NCBI GenBank assembly: GCA_964019415.1
Contig: OZ025871.1
Span: 3,514,129 to 3,578,128, forward strand
Direction of reading: 5' to 3'
Length of the DNA stretch: 64,000 nt
DNA from: Ianthella basta
Taxonomy: Eukaryota; Porifera; Demospongiae; Verongiida; Ianthellidae
The position numbers were made by a program, and so were the translations under genes. The first letter of the stretch is position 1. Each line of letters starts with the position of its first letter. Positions 34,426 through 46,979 of this stretch are shown in pieces. Under the pieces are notes generated by a model that saw only the letters and a program-made list of their open reading frames with translations, ran no database searches and had not been told where the DNA came from.

Positions 34426-37400
34426 GTGATCTACTTGTTTTTTTTTTGTAAAATTATATAACATTTTCCCAGTTGCAATAGTATAATAGCAAAGTTGAGT
34501 TCTTACTGTCTCAGGGTGGCCTATAGTGTTATGGGGTGGTTACATTTGCACATTAGTCTAGACGCTAGCCTCTAATTGATGGTTGCTAAGTAGGCTATTG
34601 GCTAGACTGACGTTATGCCTGACAGACCCTTAGTATAGCTATCCCCTACTTTCGTCAATTTGTGGGAACACCTCTAGCCAGTCACAAAGGGAGGACTAGT
34701 GCGCAAGTCAGAGCAAACGTTTCAACCCCATTTCAGAGGTCCCCATCAGTAATTGGCTAGAGTTGCTCCCAGAAATTGACGATATCTCCTACTTTAATTA
34801 AGATGGTCTATGTACCATGTTGACACGAATGAAAGGCAACGTTTGGAACTACCCATGGTAAAGAATGAAGGGGGGTTTATTTTGGTATATAAGGAGAGAA
34901 TAGATCAGTGGCTCTTGGCGGTGACCAGTGACCCGGCTGCTAAAGGGTCGGCTAAAGATCTGGAGGTTGCCGGTGCTGGTCCAGTTCACTGCCATTTTTC
35001 CCTTCCCCCCTTCTTTCTTTACCATGTGTAGTTCCGAACGTTGTCTATCTCCTACTTTGTTAAGCCCCATCACCCTATATATACGTATATTACCAATCAT
35101 TATTATCAGTTTTGTGTTCACTCTGCATTGTAACACAGAGTTAGCTGCACAAGAGGATAGAAAGTGGGTTTAATGTACGTGTTGTAGTGTACAGCACGAA
35201 CCTTTTAGTGCTGCGTGTGTACTGTACTGACTTCAAGGGACACACTGACCTAGGACTGCATACTTATATAAACTGGTGAGCTTATGTGTATGTAGCTTAT
35301 GTGCACATCGAATTAGTCAGGGTGTACTGTAGCTAGCTCTCCACCTATGATGTGTGTTCTGAACTGGCAACATGGCTGCACCGCGAGCATTATGAGGTAT
35401 AGTGTTCATGAGAAAGACCTTGTACTAGTACAGTGGCCCTACAGCTGATGTTCCATTGCTCCTGCATGTGGGCTCACTGTGCACCTTGATCTCCACAGTA
35501 GGAATCCTACCATGTGTTGGGGAGTGTACTCTAAATGTAAGCATTGCTTAAGGTGTCCTACCTATATAAATTGGGCAGCCGCAGGAAGTATGGTTAACAG
35601 TTTGGGGATGTATTATGCAATTTCTTGTGTAGTCTACAATATTGTTCAGCAGCTGCTTACGTATCTTTGGTGTGGAGCCACAGTAGTATTACATATAGTG
35701 TCACAACCATTGGATAAGTCTAAGTAGAAATGTTAATGCTCTCTGCTATGGAGGGTTGTTTGTGTGTATTTTGTGCTATGAGGTAAATGGGTGATGATGA
35801 ACTTGATGATGAAGTGTTTCAGAGCTGTGATAATATGATGCTACTGGGACCAATGTTGCTCAGACTTGAAGAGGGAGGTACTCAGCTGTGTAGGCCTTGG
35901 CAACTTGGATTGTGTGTGATGCATTCCACCAGAAGGGGGAGTTAAAAGCCACTTGCTGCAGCTAGGAGAGCTTGACGTCTTCCTCTTAGGGCAGTTTAGT
36001 GAAGTGGGAGCAGGTAGGGTAATAAATTTGGCAGCATGTGTAATGCCAGTAATTGTCGGAATGTGTTTGAGGAAGGGTGTTTCAGGGGTGGGTAGGGCTC
36101 AAGCAAATATGCTGCAACTTGATACATAGTGGGTTTGTCAGGATGCCATAAATGGTGTGGCTTCACCATAGTAAGCATGAACTCCCTCTTAAATGCCATG
36201 CTGCGTCATGCTGATACATGTCACCATGTCCTGCATGTTCCTCGCATGTTTGTCAGTCCATTTTGAGTGTATGCATAGCAACATCTCATAGCCCACACAT
36301 CAAATCCTGCATGCAAATGAACAGTGACTTGTGTTCATAACTCAGGTACATTCTGTATGTACTGTAGTTGATGAAGATGGTCTATGTACCATGGTTACGC
36401 AAACAAAAGACAACATTGTGAGCTATACATGAGAGGGGGAGGGAAAAAATGGCTGTTGGCAATGACCAGTGGTTCAGTTGCCAAAGGGTTAGCTAAAGGT
36501 CTGGAGGTTACTGGCTCTTGTCTGGTTCACTGCCATCTTTCCCCTCCCCTCTCTTTCTCACCATGTGTAGTTCACAACATTGTCTTTCAACTGTATGTAG
36601 TTATTGTGTTATGATGAAGGGAAGGGGGGGGGCATCTCTCTCCATCTCTCCGTATGTGTCCAGTGCATGGAGGCTTATATGGATGTGCACAGCTATTGCC
36701 ACGTTACCTCTTACTATAGTGACTATGCTTGTCTACTTTGATTAGTGCTCCTCTCACCCTGGTCCTCTTACCACAGGTGCATACGATGGTGCTGTAAGAC
36801 TTATTGGAGGATTATCTCAAAATGAGGGGCATGTTGAAATTCACTTCCAAGGTGTATGGGGGGGCGTGTGTGACAATGCCTGGGACATAACTGATGGTAA
36901 TGTTGTCTGTCGACAGCTGGGATACCCAGGTGCTAAAGTGGCCACTCTGAACAGCTATTTCCCATTCAGCAATGAAGGATCTAGCGTGGTCACACTGAGT
37001 GACACCAACTGTACTGGAAATGAGCCGTCTCTTGCCCTCTGCCCCAACAGCTCCTGGGGAGCTACTGGATGCAACAGCAGCCACCACGCAGGAGTAATAT
37101 GTAAAGGTATGTCATTGCACCGATCTAGAGTTTCCTCCCTTGGCGCTTTATGGTGCACTGAAAGTGTTTCACATTGCATTCATAGTGTTAGTACCAGCAG
37201 CTAGGCTGTGCTATATATAGTCAGTATGACCATACCGATGAGTCCCTACATCTGCAGTGATTGAAAGGAGGAAAGTGATTATGCCTGTTGGATTGTCCTT
37301 CTTTATAGAATGGGTCTACTGTTGACATGTAAAACTTGTTACATTCATGATTATGCATTACTAGCTGATCAAACCTACAAAGAGAGGACAAGATACTTGA

Positions 37401-40400
37401 CAACAATCATCCCTACATTACATTTGCTATCAGACCAGTCTGGCAGCTCTTGTACAGTGCATACAGCATTGCTGGATGGGGCTGTGCTCTATAACAGCTG
37501 ACTGTTATACTTCATACACATTAATAGAATTATGGAACTGTAGAATCGGGATAGATAAAGTGAAAGTGAAGGCATTTTAATTCTGCAGTTTCAGCAGTCC
37601 CTTTGACTGGCATTGTGCAGTCACTGATTGCAGGGTAATCGCTAGTTACAGAATTACGCCAACCCACCAACTACACCAGAATAGGTGTCTCAGTTGGTAG
37701 GGAGCATGAGGCCGTATTGATGACTGGGGGCAGGCAATCACTGTTTGCCAATCAATAGGACATCGTACCCCCTACCCACTGAGACACTAGTATGGGTGTA
37801 GTTGGTAGATTGGCATTCAGTGATTACCTTTTGATCAATTTGCCTCTGCAATGATAACTGCGAGCAACCGCCCCTCCTGATCATGTGGTCATGACATGAT
37901 AGTTTAGGATAGTGTAGTAACTTCTGGTAGCCCACCCTCCTGATCCTGGGACTGAACTAGTGATTTGTATTCATAGCTCGCAAATGTATGTATGTAGCTG
38001 TGTTGCAAAGTGGGGTATACGTACAGTATATGGTGAACTGTATCTCCATCTCTCTGCATGTGTCCACTACACACCAGTTTGTATTGGTGTCTCTTGGGCA
38101 TGTGGCTACTTGTTTCCTCCTTTTATATAGCCCACATGGCTGAAATGGGATTGCCCAGTGAGTAGGTAGTCTAATGCAGTACTGTATGTGCAATGTTGTC
38201 CCTCTGTCCTTAGGTATAGTGTTAAGCCATTGGTATGATATCTGGGTAAGCTAAAGCTGGTAGGTTGCTGATGAACCCACCTAGGTGTAAGCCTGACCAT
38301 GTACAGGAGCATGGGTACATAGGTTATCACCAACCCCTAAGCCCATAGCTGACTGAACTGGTGGAAGTGGTAAGCCACCAGATTGATAAGGCTGCCTCAG
38401 CAAGCATTCAAGATTCTGTTGCATGCATTATCAGTAATCATACGTAGTGTGTCTATGGTGTGCTCCATTGTATCTCTTTGCAGATCCCTTGCAGTATTCT
38501 CTAAGGTTGAGTGTGACTGAGAGTGAGAACAGAGGATACCTGGAGGTGTCCCTGTCTGGAGACTGGTTACGGGTTTTGGCGGATGAAAGTTGGGATTTAC
38601 CTCAAGCTGACATTGTTTGTAGTGCACTTGGGTTTGACTATGCTACATCTGCCAAACCTGTGCTAGTGCTTGAAGGACAGGATGCCTACCCAGACATGAG
38701 GAATTTCACCTTTTTAAGGTGTTGGGAGGTTGAAGGGAATGGCAGGGTCTGCAACAGTACTGCCCCTTCTGGTAGTGGCAGCAATAATGGTACCTCAGAA
38801 CACACCAGCATGACCCCTTTGGAGATTCAGTGTAATGGTGAGTTCATTCAATTACATACATAAACACATAGCAACAGTTTATGTCCTGATGAGGTATGTA
38901 CATATACTGTACATACCATACATAGTATTATATACATGCACACACCTACATGCATGCATATGTAAGTATGTAACTTGTTATTAAGTTCATTTTGTTCCAT
39001 TCCCATTTGCTAATTTCAACCAGTGTTATCCTCCCTACAGCCTATCAATTGACACTGGAAGGGCACTCAAACCTCTTGATGAATACTGCTACCCTTATAA
39101 TACGCAACCATACCAATGTACGCAGGCCTACTCCCAGTGTCATTTGTGACAATAGATGGACGCTCACCGATGCCATGGTGGCTTGTCAGCAGCTGGGGTT
39201 TGCTGGAGCAGAAGAAGCATCATACCAGATGCACCCCCTGGCACTGAGCAATGACTACAAGCTACATTCACCGGCCTGTAGTGGAGAAGAAAGCAGCATG
39301 GAACAGTGTATAAGCAGTGGGTGGAGGAGTGGACCATGTCCAAACGGAGTATCTGCAGCTCTCCGGTGCACTAGTAAGGCACTCACACTATGTGCTGTAG
39401 TTATGTACGTATTATACAGTGACCAACAGTAGGGTTTCTGTATTGCTCAGCAATATAATTGCTAGATATTATACATAGCACCAACAATGTGCTCCAGTCA
39501 TCCGCATGACTGCAATAGTACGTAGTAGAGTGCAGTCACTGCACAGACTGCCAGGTGTCCACCCACCTCTCCAACGTGATTGTGCTCCAATCCATTGTGT
39601 ATTTGTATAGTGAATATATACAGTAGTAGCCTTAATTCAATTTGAGGAGGGGATCAATAATTCATTAATGCTAGCTGCCAGCCTTTGCTGAATCATTCTA
39701 AGTGTTGAACCCAGTCATTAGTGGTCAGGTCCTAGGCCATCCTACTGGCTCCAGTACACAGATGGCTGCATCATAGAGGTACGTAGGTATGTAAGATGCT
39801 AATAGTTTCTAGTCTAGCTCCATGTTGTTAGTTCTGTGAAACTTATTATGCAGTATGTATGTATACTACTGCTTAACATATTCAACAACACTCCACTCTG
39901 CTCTACAATTGCATTATATGTACTGTAATCCTATACTGCCACTGTATTGTATAACCCTTCCCTTCACTGCAGGTCCAGTTGTCACCATTGAATCCCTCGC
40001 ACCCATCAATGCATCATCCATCCATATACAGTGGACAGTTGATAATCTGCCTCAGGCACATACCATTACTGGCTACTCCTTGAAGTACTTTACGGCTACA
40101 ACTGACCCCACCTTTACGCTCCATCCAGCAAAGCAGACTAATCATGTTATACAGAGTGGCCTGATGCCCTATACTGAATACACAGTGATGATTAGAGTGG
40201 AAACTGTGCACGGAGAAGGGGAATGGAGCGATGGCAGACTTGTCACGACTTTGTCTGCAGGTCAGTGTCACTTTTGAAGCCTGGAATGCAATGTATCTGG
40301 TATAAGTATGCATAGCATGTACATATGTGCATTTAATTTCAAAACATGCTATATAGTATTGATATAAATGACTCACATTTAAAGTGGTGTGTTAACTATG

Positions 40401-43400
40401 CATATGATTTGGTTTCTTTGAAACTTGATGTAAATACCATCCAAGGTAACAGGTATGTAGGAGTAGAGGTGTGTTTAGGGTAGTTTTGTTTCCAGTGCAG
40501 AGCAACAGTGAATGTACAGTACCTCTTATATATATGGGAACTACGCCACTCTGCCCTGCTTGCTTCATTTGCTATGTCATCGGTTGATACATTCTTGTAA
40601 TCTCTCTATGCATCCTCACCCCCTGTTCAGCTCCTGGAGTGCAACCCATTGTTACTAACATCGGCTCACTCTCTCCAAGAAGTATTACCATCACTGTCAA
40701 ACCTGCAAGCCAGTATGAACAAGTGAATGGAGAGTTTCGAGGATATGTTGTGCAATACAGAGCAGCTGGCAGCCAGGTGAACATTCAACTGGGAAGGGTA
40801 GGCCACTATTAAGGCAAACAGTACAGAAGTGAATGTGCCATTGCCCAGACACTGAACATATGTACATGTGCCAATGATGTGTATTTCCAGTATAAAGAGT
40901 AACAATGTTGCTTCATTTCTTCCAGTCGTTTTTTGCATCAATTATATATAGCTAACTGCCGTTTATGTACTCTAATGATTTTGTCATAGGACCTTGTGTT
41001 GTTTCTATCCCTGTAGGAGTCCACACAGATATTTCACCTGCAAGCTACCCTTAGTGACACTGTCATTGTTGTTGATGGGCTGCGTGTTTTCACTGCCTAC
41101 ACAGTTAGACTGACTGTGTGGAATGCTGTAGGTGTTGGACCGTTCACCCCTCCCTTCATTGTGACCACACAACAAGATGGTCAGTTCTGGGACTAGCGTT
41201 TGCTGGGCTGTATATCTGCAATACTGCTTATTGTGAAATGCAGTGGGTATAGTATGACGTCAACCTTTGTGGTAGCTCTTATATACTTATACGTAATATG
41301 CCATTTGATAAAGATGTGGCCCTCACTTTTCTACATACAATTTCTTTTCTTCCACTGGCAGTCCCCTCCTCTGTACCAAGCTTTAACGTTACCGTTCAGA
41401 GCCCAACTTCAGTAAGTCTGAGCTGGGAGGAACCATATGCTCCGAATGGCATCATCACCAGCTTTGTGTGCCACTACACCTCTGTCACTGAGGGGATCAG
41501 CCATGAGGGAGAGAAGAACTTTAGTGGCACGGCTAGGAACGGCATACTCAATGAGTTGGAAGAATACGTTCAATACAGATTAACAATGTATGCCACAACA
41601 GTCAAAGGACGAGGAGAAGGGAGTAAAGCAGACTTTGTCAGGACCCTCCTTGCTGGTGAGCTAGATTGTTCACTTCTCCTTTGGATGCTACAGTATTCAT
41701 AAAAATGAATCTATGCATGGTGGTGGAGAAAGCATGTAATTACATAGGCACACATGCACACTGCCTCACATTGTTAAAATACAACTACAGTTGTCATGCA
41801 ATATCAATGGCCAAGTCATATACGTATATTGTTAAGGGATGTGTAATGGATGTATACATGTATGTGCCACACGATGTATACATGCATCATGTGGTAGGCA
41901 GGTGTACAGTCCCATACATATGTATCCCATATTTGTTCATAGGTTTGCAAACAGTAGTTTGGCAGTGTTGTGTACTGCATGTGATCTCATGTGATCCTTT
42001 TAAGAAGGTATTACATGGACCATTGAAGTACAGTACCATTCATTCTCACATCATATATACTGTATACTTCGACAGTACGTGTGCATAGATATGTATATGT
42101 CAATTCAGTCTATTGCGTGGTTTATGAATTTGTCAGTTTGCTAGACCAGAGCCATTGTTTATCCTCTATCCTCCCTGCATTGCCTACAGCTCCAACTGAA
42201 CCACTCATGCCGGTTGCAAGTACGCTAAACTCCACTGCTATCATGGTGTCCTGGAAGCCACCCCCATTAATTGGCAGAAATGGTCCTAACATTAGCTACA
42301 TTGTTGAGTATGGTTGGAGTGGTGGGATGAAAGCAGTCGCATACTCAGCTAACACTTCCAAACTCATTGGAGGACTATCACCGTACATACCATACCAGTT
42401 CAGAGTTGCAGCTGTCAGTGCGAACAACGAAACTGGTTCCTTTACCAGGTTATTTTCAGGCAATATTACAAGAAGTAAGATTCAGCTAGTGCTTGAGTTG
42501 CTGTTAGTATTAGAAGGGTTAAATACTGTAGCTAGTTATAACAATGTTCCACTGTTTCATAGACCACTGCAAGTTATACTGCGAGCATTTTCTATGGGTT
42601 TCCAAATGGAACCTTAATGCCTGTTATTTAAATGCCTGTAACTGTACCTCCTGTTGTCTCCATAGCCCCTAGCCCTGTGCTGAACTTGACTGTGTCCAGT
42701 GTTCAAGAGCGCTCCTGCCTGCTCACCTGGTCTGCCCCTCGGTGGATAAATGGAGACTTTGAATACTACAGCATCAGATTATTTGGCGCTGTTATACATC
42801 ACACCATTAATGACACTTCCACAGGCGTTCACTATAGCTGCATGGAGCTTGAGGAGGGCATACACTACAATGTGTCTGTTGTGGCAGTGAGTAAACATGG
42901 AGAGGGAAAGCCATCCTACACTGATTTCACAACTTCTATTTCTCGTAAGTGCCTTCTTCTGATTTCTTAAAACTGCAATTAGAGTTCTGATTAACATCGT
43001 TCAATAGAGATGTAATTGTTTGATGTTGTAGAGGCTCACAGCTGCATGCATTGAGCTTACTAGCTGCTGAGCCATGACACATCTGTTAATACGTAAACCA
43101 ACTGTGCAGGATATGTTGCCAGTGGGTCTTTGTCAACTGACTGATTCTATAGCATTTACAAGCAAATTTGGCTCAAACTACCTGCAGCTGATTTATTAAC
43201 AGTTGTGTCATTGCTCATTACAAACTGTAGAACCTTAATGTAGGGATTGTTAACTATTACTATGTTTGCAATGTCAATTGGACTCATGTACGTACATCAT
43301 ACCGGTATACCAAGAGCTAGAGAGGCCCAGGACAGTGTTAAAGAGATGCAAATGTACTTAATGGACAGTGTTAAAATTTGAAGAGATTCAAGTGTACTTA

Positions 43401-45373
43401 TATATGAATCAAATGCACTTACATACTTTGAACTGGTTTGAAGTACGTACATACGTACCATGGACACTGCACTGTTGCTACATTTGTGCAATGACATTAT
43501 TCAGCGTTATGTAGCTGTCTTTGCACTGCAATGCTGGTCATGATATTTGATGATATTGTACATGTTTATGAGGCGTTGATGAGCATTCATGTAGCTAAAA
43601 AGGAAAGTTCAAGTAAAACGTTTCGACCACGAGGGTCTTCATCAGTTACAAAACAGTTTCATCAGTTTTGTAACTGATGAAGACCCTCGTGGTTGAAACG
43701 TTTTACTTGAACTTTCCTTTTTAGCTACGTGAATGCTCATCAATGCCTCATAAACCTGCTAGACAACGTAGCATGAGCCTCTACCACATGATATTGTACA
43801 TTTACGAAATTGTGTACATAAATCTGGTGTTATATGAAATAGATTGTCCTTGTACCAATTGAAACTGATTGTCTTTGTGCGTATGTACCGTACCTACTGA
43901 TTGTGCTTTAGTCGTGGTGCAGTGGGTTATTCATGAGTAGACTATGAACAGATTTGTTGAAACGTACATCACTGCTTGTCATTTTGGGCAGGTCCAGGTG
44001 GTTCCCCTACTTTGGTGAAAGTGATCAGTGAGCAACCCAACTCACTGACTGTCTACTGGCAGCCACCTTCCATCCGGGATCAGAATGGACCGGTAACATC
44101 CTACAGGATTCGGTACCACAAAACTAGTAGCACTCGAATAAAGTACATTACTGAAATGCTTACTGTGGATCCAAATATATCACTAAATGAGTCATGGCAG
44201 TTTAACTACAAAGTAATGAAACTGTTGGCCGACACTGAGTATTCTGTGGCAGTTGCTGCAGAGAACGAACAAGGCGAGGGCCCTTACAGCCTAGAAGAGG
44301 TGACACAAGTTCAAAAAACTCCAACAACTGCAACAACGAGTAACACAGAATCAATGATAATTGCTGTCATTGTGGTAGTACTAATCCTTGCAATTGCACT
44401 GATTGCAGCAGCTGTATTGATTTATCTTTGTGCAAAGTGGAAACGGCTCAAATCTCAGTTTGAGCATCACTTCAAATGGAAAGATTGCAAAGGTAGGCAC
44501 ATTTATGAAGAGCCCAAGTGTCCATCAGCTGCCAGAGGTACTTCCATTGAGAATATTTATGATGTATGTGGCACGCCTGGGAGATTGTCAATACAAGAAG
44601 AAGACTTCCCAGAGATATGTGACACTGATGAATCAACCCAGAATGCCGGCAGCATACTCTTCACTGGGTACACTGGGCCTGTTGCAGGCACGGGTGATGG
44701 TGTGCACAGCTGGGCTTCCTTACCTGATGTCAGTATTCCTAACACCCCTGATTTCCTGGACAATCCCTTGTATCAGCCACGAGTCATTGAGTCTGCAGAT
44801 CAACCCCATGTCCTTCACAGTACTGCAGAAAGGTTGGCAGGGAGCCTGTCTCAAGGGGCATACACCAAGTGGGAAAGTTCCACGTTACCCCGACGGAACC
44901 TGCCTCGACAGTCAGCAGCAGTGGCAGTACTAGAACCAGTGACAATGTCTCACTTACAGCAGCAGGAGCAGCAGTATGACCGATTAGCTCCTTATAGCCG
45001 CTTATCACATCCAAGAGGACCACACAGTGCACCCAACTCTTTGTCATCTGGATTCTTTAGTTCTGAACTTTATGCCCACCCTCAGAATACAGTACTCTAT
45101 CAAAACATTGCAGATCTGGCTCTACTGCAGGAAGACAATGACGAAGACAGTCTGAAAGAATTTGATTATGTCCACATCTATGATGTCCCTAGAAAAGGGC
45201 GTGAAAACTATGCAGTTCCTCGCTCATGCATTGCTACCATTGACTGTGAAGACCAGAGGGCAGATTCTTTGGTTGAATCAGCTGCTGTGCTCGATCCAAA
45301 CTCAGACCAAGATCAATCTCTCTCTAGCGCTGCTGTCCTTGTACCTGGAGAGCCAGAAACTGAAACTCAATGA
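34332..45373 (+). CDS. Gene C: SRCR-FN3 single-pass receptor
   Basis: Exons: 34332-34425, 36777-37106, 38484-38837, 39041-39373, 39973-40260, 40631-40797, 41017-41179, 41362-41655, 42190-42474, 42666-42944, 43992-45373. Total 3969 nt, 1322 residues plus TGA, all junctions in phase. Residues 1-31 are the signal peptide (LVVLVVAALFLMTV). SRCR domains lie at 32-141, 142-259 and 260-370. FN3 domains are about 371-466, 467-576, 577-674, 675-769, 770-862 and 863-972. The membrane segment is about 984-1008. The 314-residue tail carries tyrosine motifs but no enzyme domain. The family is metazoan scavenger-receptor/FN3 surface proteins; likely ligand binding or adhesion. It converges on gene D. The second SRCR lacks two cysteines. 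Skipped alternative exons cannot be excluded because most exons are phase 1-1. Confidence 0.9.
34651..34783. repeat. Foldback remnant of Penelope-like type in gene C intron
   Basis: The arms TTCGTCAATTTGTGGG and its near-complement ending CCCAGAAATTGACGA flank the unit. On the minus strand the interior reads ACTGATGGGG...GGGGTTGAAACGTTTG, a diverged CTGATGA...GAAAC arrangement like the other palindromes. Confidence 0.6.
34800..35042 (+). repeat. Direct repeat, copy 1 (copy 2 at 36372-36600)
   Basis: AGATGGTCTATGTACCATG and, further on, ATGACCAGTG-like, GCTAAAG-TCTGGAGGTT and ACCATGTGTAGTTC blocks occur in the same order here and at 36372-36600, with about a quarter of positions changed. Both lie in the first intron of gene C. 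A dispersed repeat of unknown class. Confidence 0.65.
36372..36600 (+). repeat. Direct repeat, copy 2
   Basis: Second copy of the unit at 34800-35042, beginning AGATGGTCTATGTACCATG and ending near CACCATGTGTAGTTCACAAC. Confidence 0.65.
36777..39373 (+). other. Gene C SRCR block (three domain exons)
   Basis: Three phase 1-1 exons. The first (36777-37106) has all six group-A cysteines: GGVCDN, VVCRQLG, TNCTG, ALCPN, TGCNS, VICK. The third (39041-39373) also has six: VICDN, VACQQLG, PACSG, EQCIS, GPCPN, LRCT. The middle one (38484-38837) keeps IVCSALG, LRCWE, RVCNS and IQCN but has VLADES where VCDD is expected and no Cys before the last. Nothing else coding is visible in the intervening introns. 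Confidence 0.85.
37633..37830. repeat. Foldback MITE in gene C intron
   Basis: The left arm (GGTAATCGC...CCAACTACACC...GGTGTCTCAGTTGGTAGGG) pairs with the right arm (CCCTACCCACTGAGACAC...GGTGTAGTTGGTAGAT...GTGATTACC) over about 65 bp with mismatches. No coding. Confidence 0.75.
43564..43756. repeat. 193-bp near-perfect palindrome with CTGATGA/GAAAC boxes
   Basis: Arms of about 90 bp meet at a short centre (AGTTTCATCAG). Read on either strand each arm carries CTGATGAAGACC, then CTCGT, then GGTC or GGTT, then GAAACG. This resembles the conserved boxes at Penelope-like element ends. It lies in the gene C intron 42945-43991. Confidence 0.85.
43992..45373 (+). other. Gene C last exon: FN3 6, membrane segment and tyrosine-rich tail
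   Basis: One 1382-nt exon encodes the sixth FN3, a Thr/Ser linker, a hydrophobic stretch (IIAVIVVVLILAIALIAA), then CAKWKR. The tail has HIYEEP (44498-44515), NIYDVC (about 44552), VLYQNI (45092-45109, fits the ITIM form VxYxxI), HIYDVP (45173-45190) and ENYAVP (45203-45220). YxxP sites are typical SH2 ligands of Crk/Nck type adaptors. Phosphorylation is inferred. A GTAGGC inside at 44492 could act as a donor but the frame stays open, so no splice is assumed. Confidence 0.85.
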
Positions 45374-46244
45374 TAGCATTACATTTTCTCACCTGGGCAG
45401 ACCGAGAAATTAATGCAGCAACAATTGTATCAAACCTTTATGTATCCCTCTTAATTCAGTTTCTTGAGTATTCAGTTCACCTGCACCATTTCTTCCAATC
45501 ACAAATACACTACATATACCTCTGTGTGTGACCATAATATTATTATGTATGTACTGTGCTTGTATGTGTGTATAAATTATTATATTATATATAATTTGAT
45601 GTGTTTGCCATTATATCACTCAGAAATGGTTACTATAATTATAGATGTGAAGATTGCTTGTCCTAAAGTATAAGGCTAAGTTTGCAATTGGTTACTGGCT
45701 TCTCAAGCTCCCAACTCACATACACCTGTGGACAGTGCATGGCCCTAGCTATAGCTAGTCAGGCACACAATATACATATGGAGAGGGGGCGAAGAGGGTC
45801 ACAAGTATACATACATATACTCTAGCTTTCTATGGATTATAATATAGCTAGATTGAACATCACAATGCAAAGCATGGACGCATGCATTATACATGCCTGT
45901 ACTGTATGTATGCCATATTATACAGTTGCATGCTCCCTTCACATAATATCGATTTTCTTGACCAAGGTATCATACCATTATATTGACTTATGCGGATACA
46001 AAAGCAGCATAATATATGATTAATTGTATACAGTTCAAAAACGTCTTAAGTGCACGATTGTCTACAAGCAATAAGGTTGTATGTACATCTATGTACATAC
46101 GTAAATATCTGCTACATATCTAAATCTGCCTTGTGGATTGTATACATACTTTATGTATGAAGATTTATCAAAGTCTGCAAACTACCAGCTGCATAAGTCA
46201 TATTACATAGTGGTAACTGTGCACGCAGGATGTACGCATGTATC

Positions 46245-46979
46245 TTAATACAGGATTGGTGCTTCATCATCATCGACCACAAATGGGTCACCCATTCCCC
46301 GCAGGCGGTCCAGGGCATTGTCAAAAGCACTGAGGTCATCCTCGTATGCTTCATCTGCCTTGGAGTTGATGCGTCGCAAACCAGCCAAGGCACTCGAGAT
46401 ATTGCTACCCTTCACTTTAGTCTCCTTCTGTTTCCCGTCTGTAGCTGCATGCCCCTGAGGCCTGTGCTCCAGCTGATTCTCTTGTACCTGGAAGCCCTCC
46501 TTGCCCTCAAACACAGTTCTGTCTTCATAGTCATCGTAGAGGTTCCAGTCATCCTCTGCATAGCCCTTAGCACGGTTGTTAATCACCGTCTGGCGCCTAA
46601 TACAGGAATGACACAACAGATGTACACACTGTAGAGTGCACCTACGCATATGCCCATTCCCTGTACTTGTCACTGACATATGCTAGTCTTAGAACTGTCT
46701 AGAAATGCCCTACTATAGCCAGCTTCTAGTGCAATATAGCTATATACGTAAGTAGATAATCAATGCACCGACACAAATAGTGTATACAGAGTTACAACAT
46801 AAAGCTAAAAACATACATAAACTTGTGCATGCATGGCACAAGCACACACCTCCTGTATGCTACGACTCCCAGGAGAAATACAATAATCACGGCCAAGACA
46901 ACGATTGCAATCACACCTCCCAGACTGTAGTACACAACAGATGGTGCTCCTACTGCAGCTACAGGACGCACTGTAGGCA
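46245..46979 (-). other. Gene D membrane exon and cytoplasmic tail exon
   Basis: Exon 46979-46850 encodes the hydrophobic segment (GVIAIVVLAVIIVFLLG) and a YRR stop-transfer. Exon 46596-46245 encodes the tail. It has GYAEDD, NLYDDYED, EGFQVQEN and a later AYEDDLSAFDNALDRLRGMG, ending in an acidic VVDDDEAPILY. The GYA-D--LYDD----EG-QVQEN pattern recurs in gene E, so it is the conserved core of this tail family. I recognise no named domain. Confidence 0.85.

Noticed and set aside
37633..37830. tRNA or structured RNA gene from the strong hairpin
   Set aside because: The pairing is a long foldback of two inverted arms, not a cloverleaf; it fits a MITE.
44488..44500. Possible donor GTAGGC inside the gene C last exon
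   Set aside because: The frame continues with conserved-looking tyrosine motifs right after it and no acceptor is needed.
43992..45373. Receptor tyrosine kinase or phosphatase domain in gene C, by analogy with other FN3 receptors
   Set aside because: The tail has no kinase glycine loop, HRD or DFG, and no phosphatase HCxxGxxR; it is low-complexity with tyrosine motifs.
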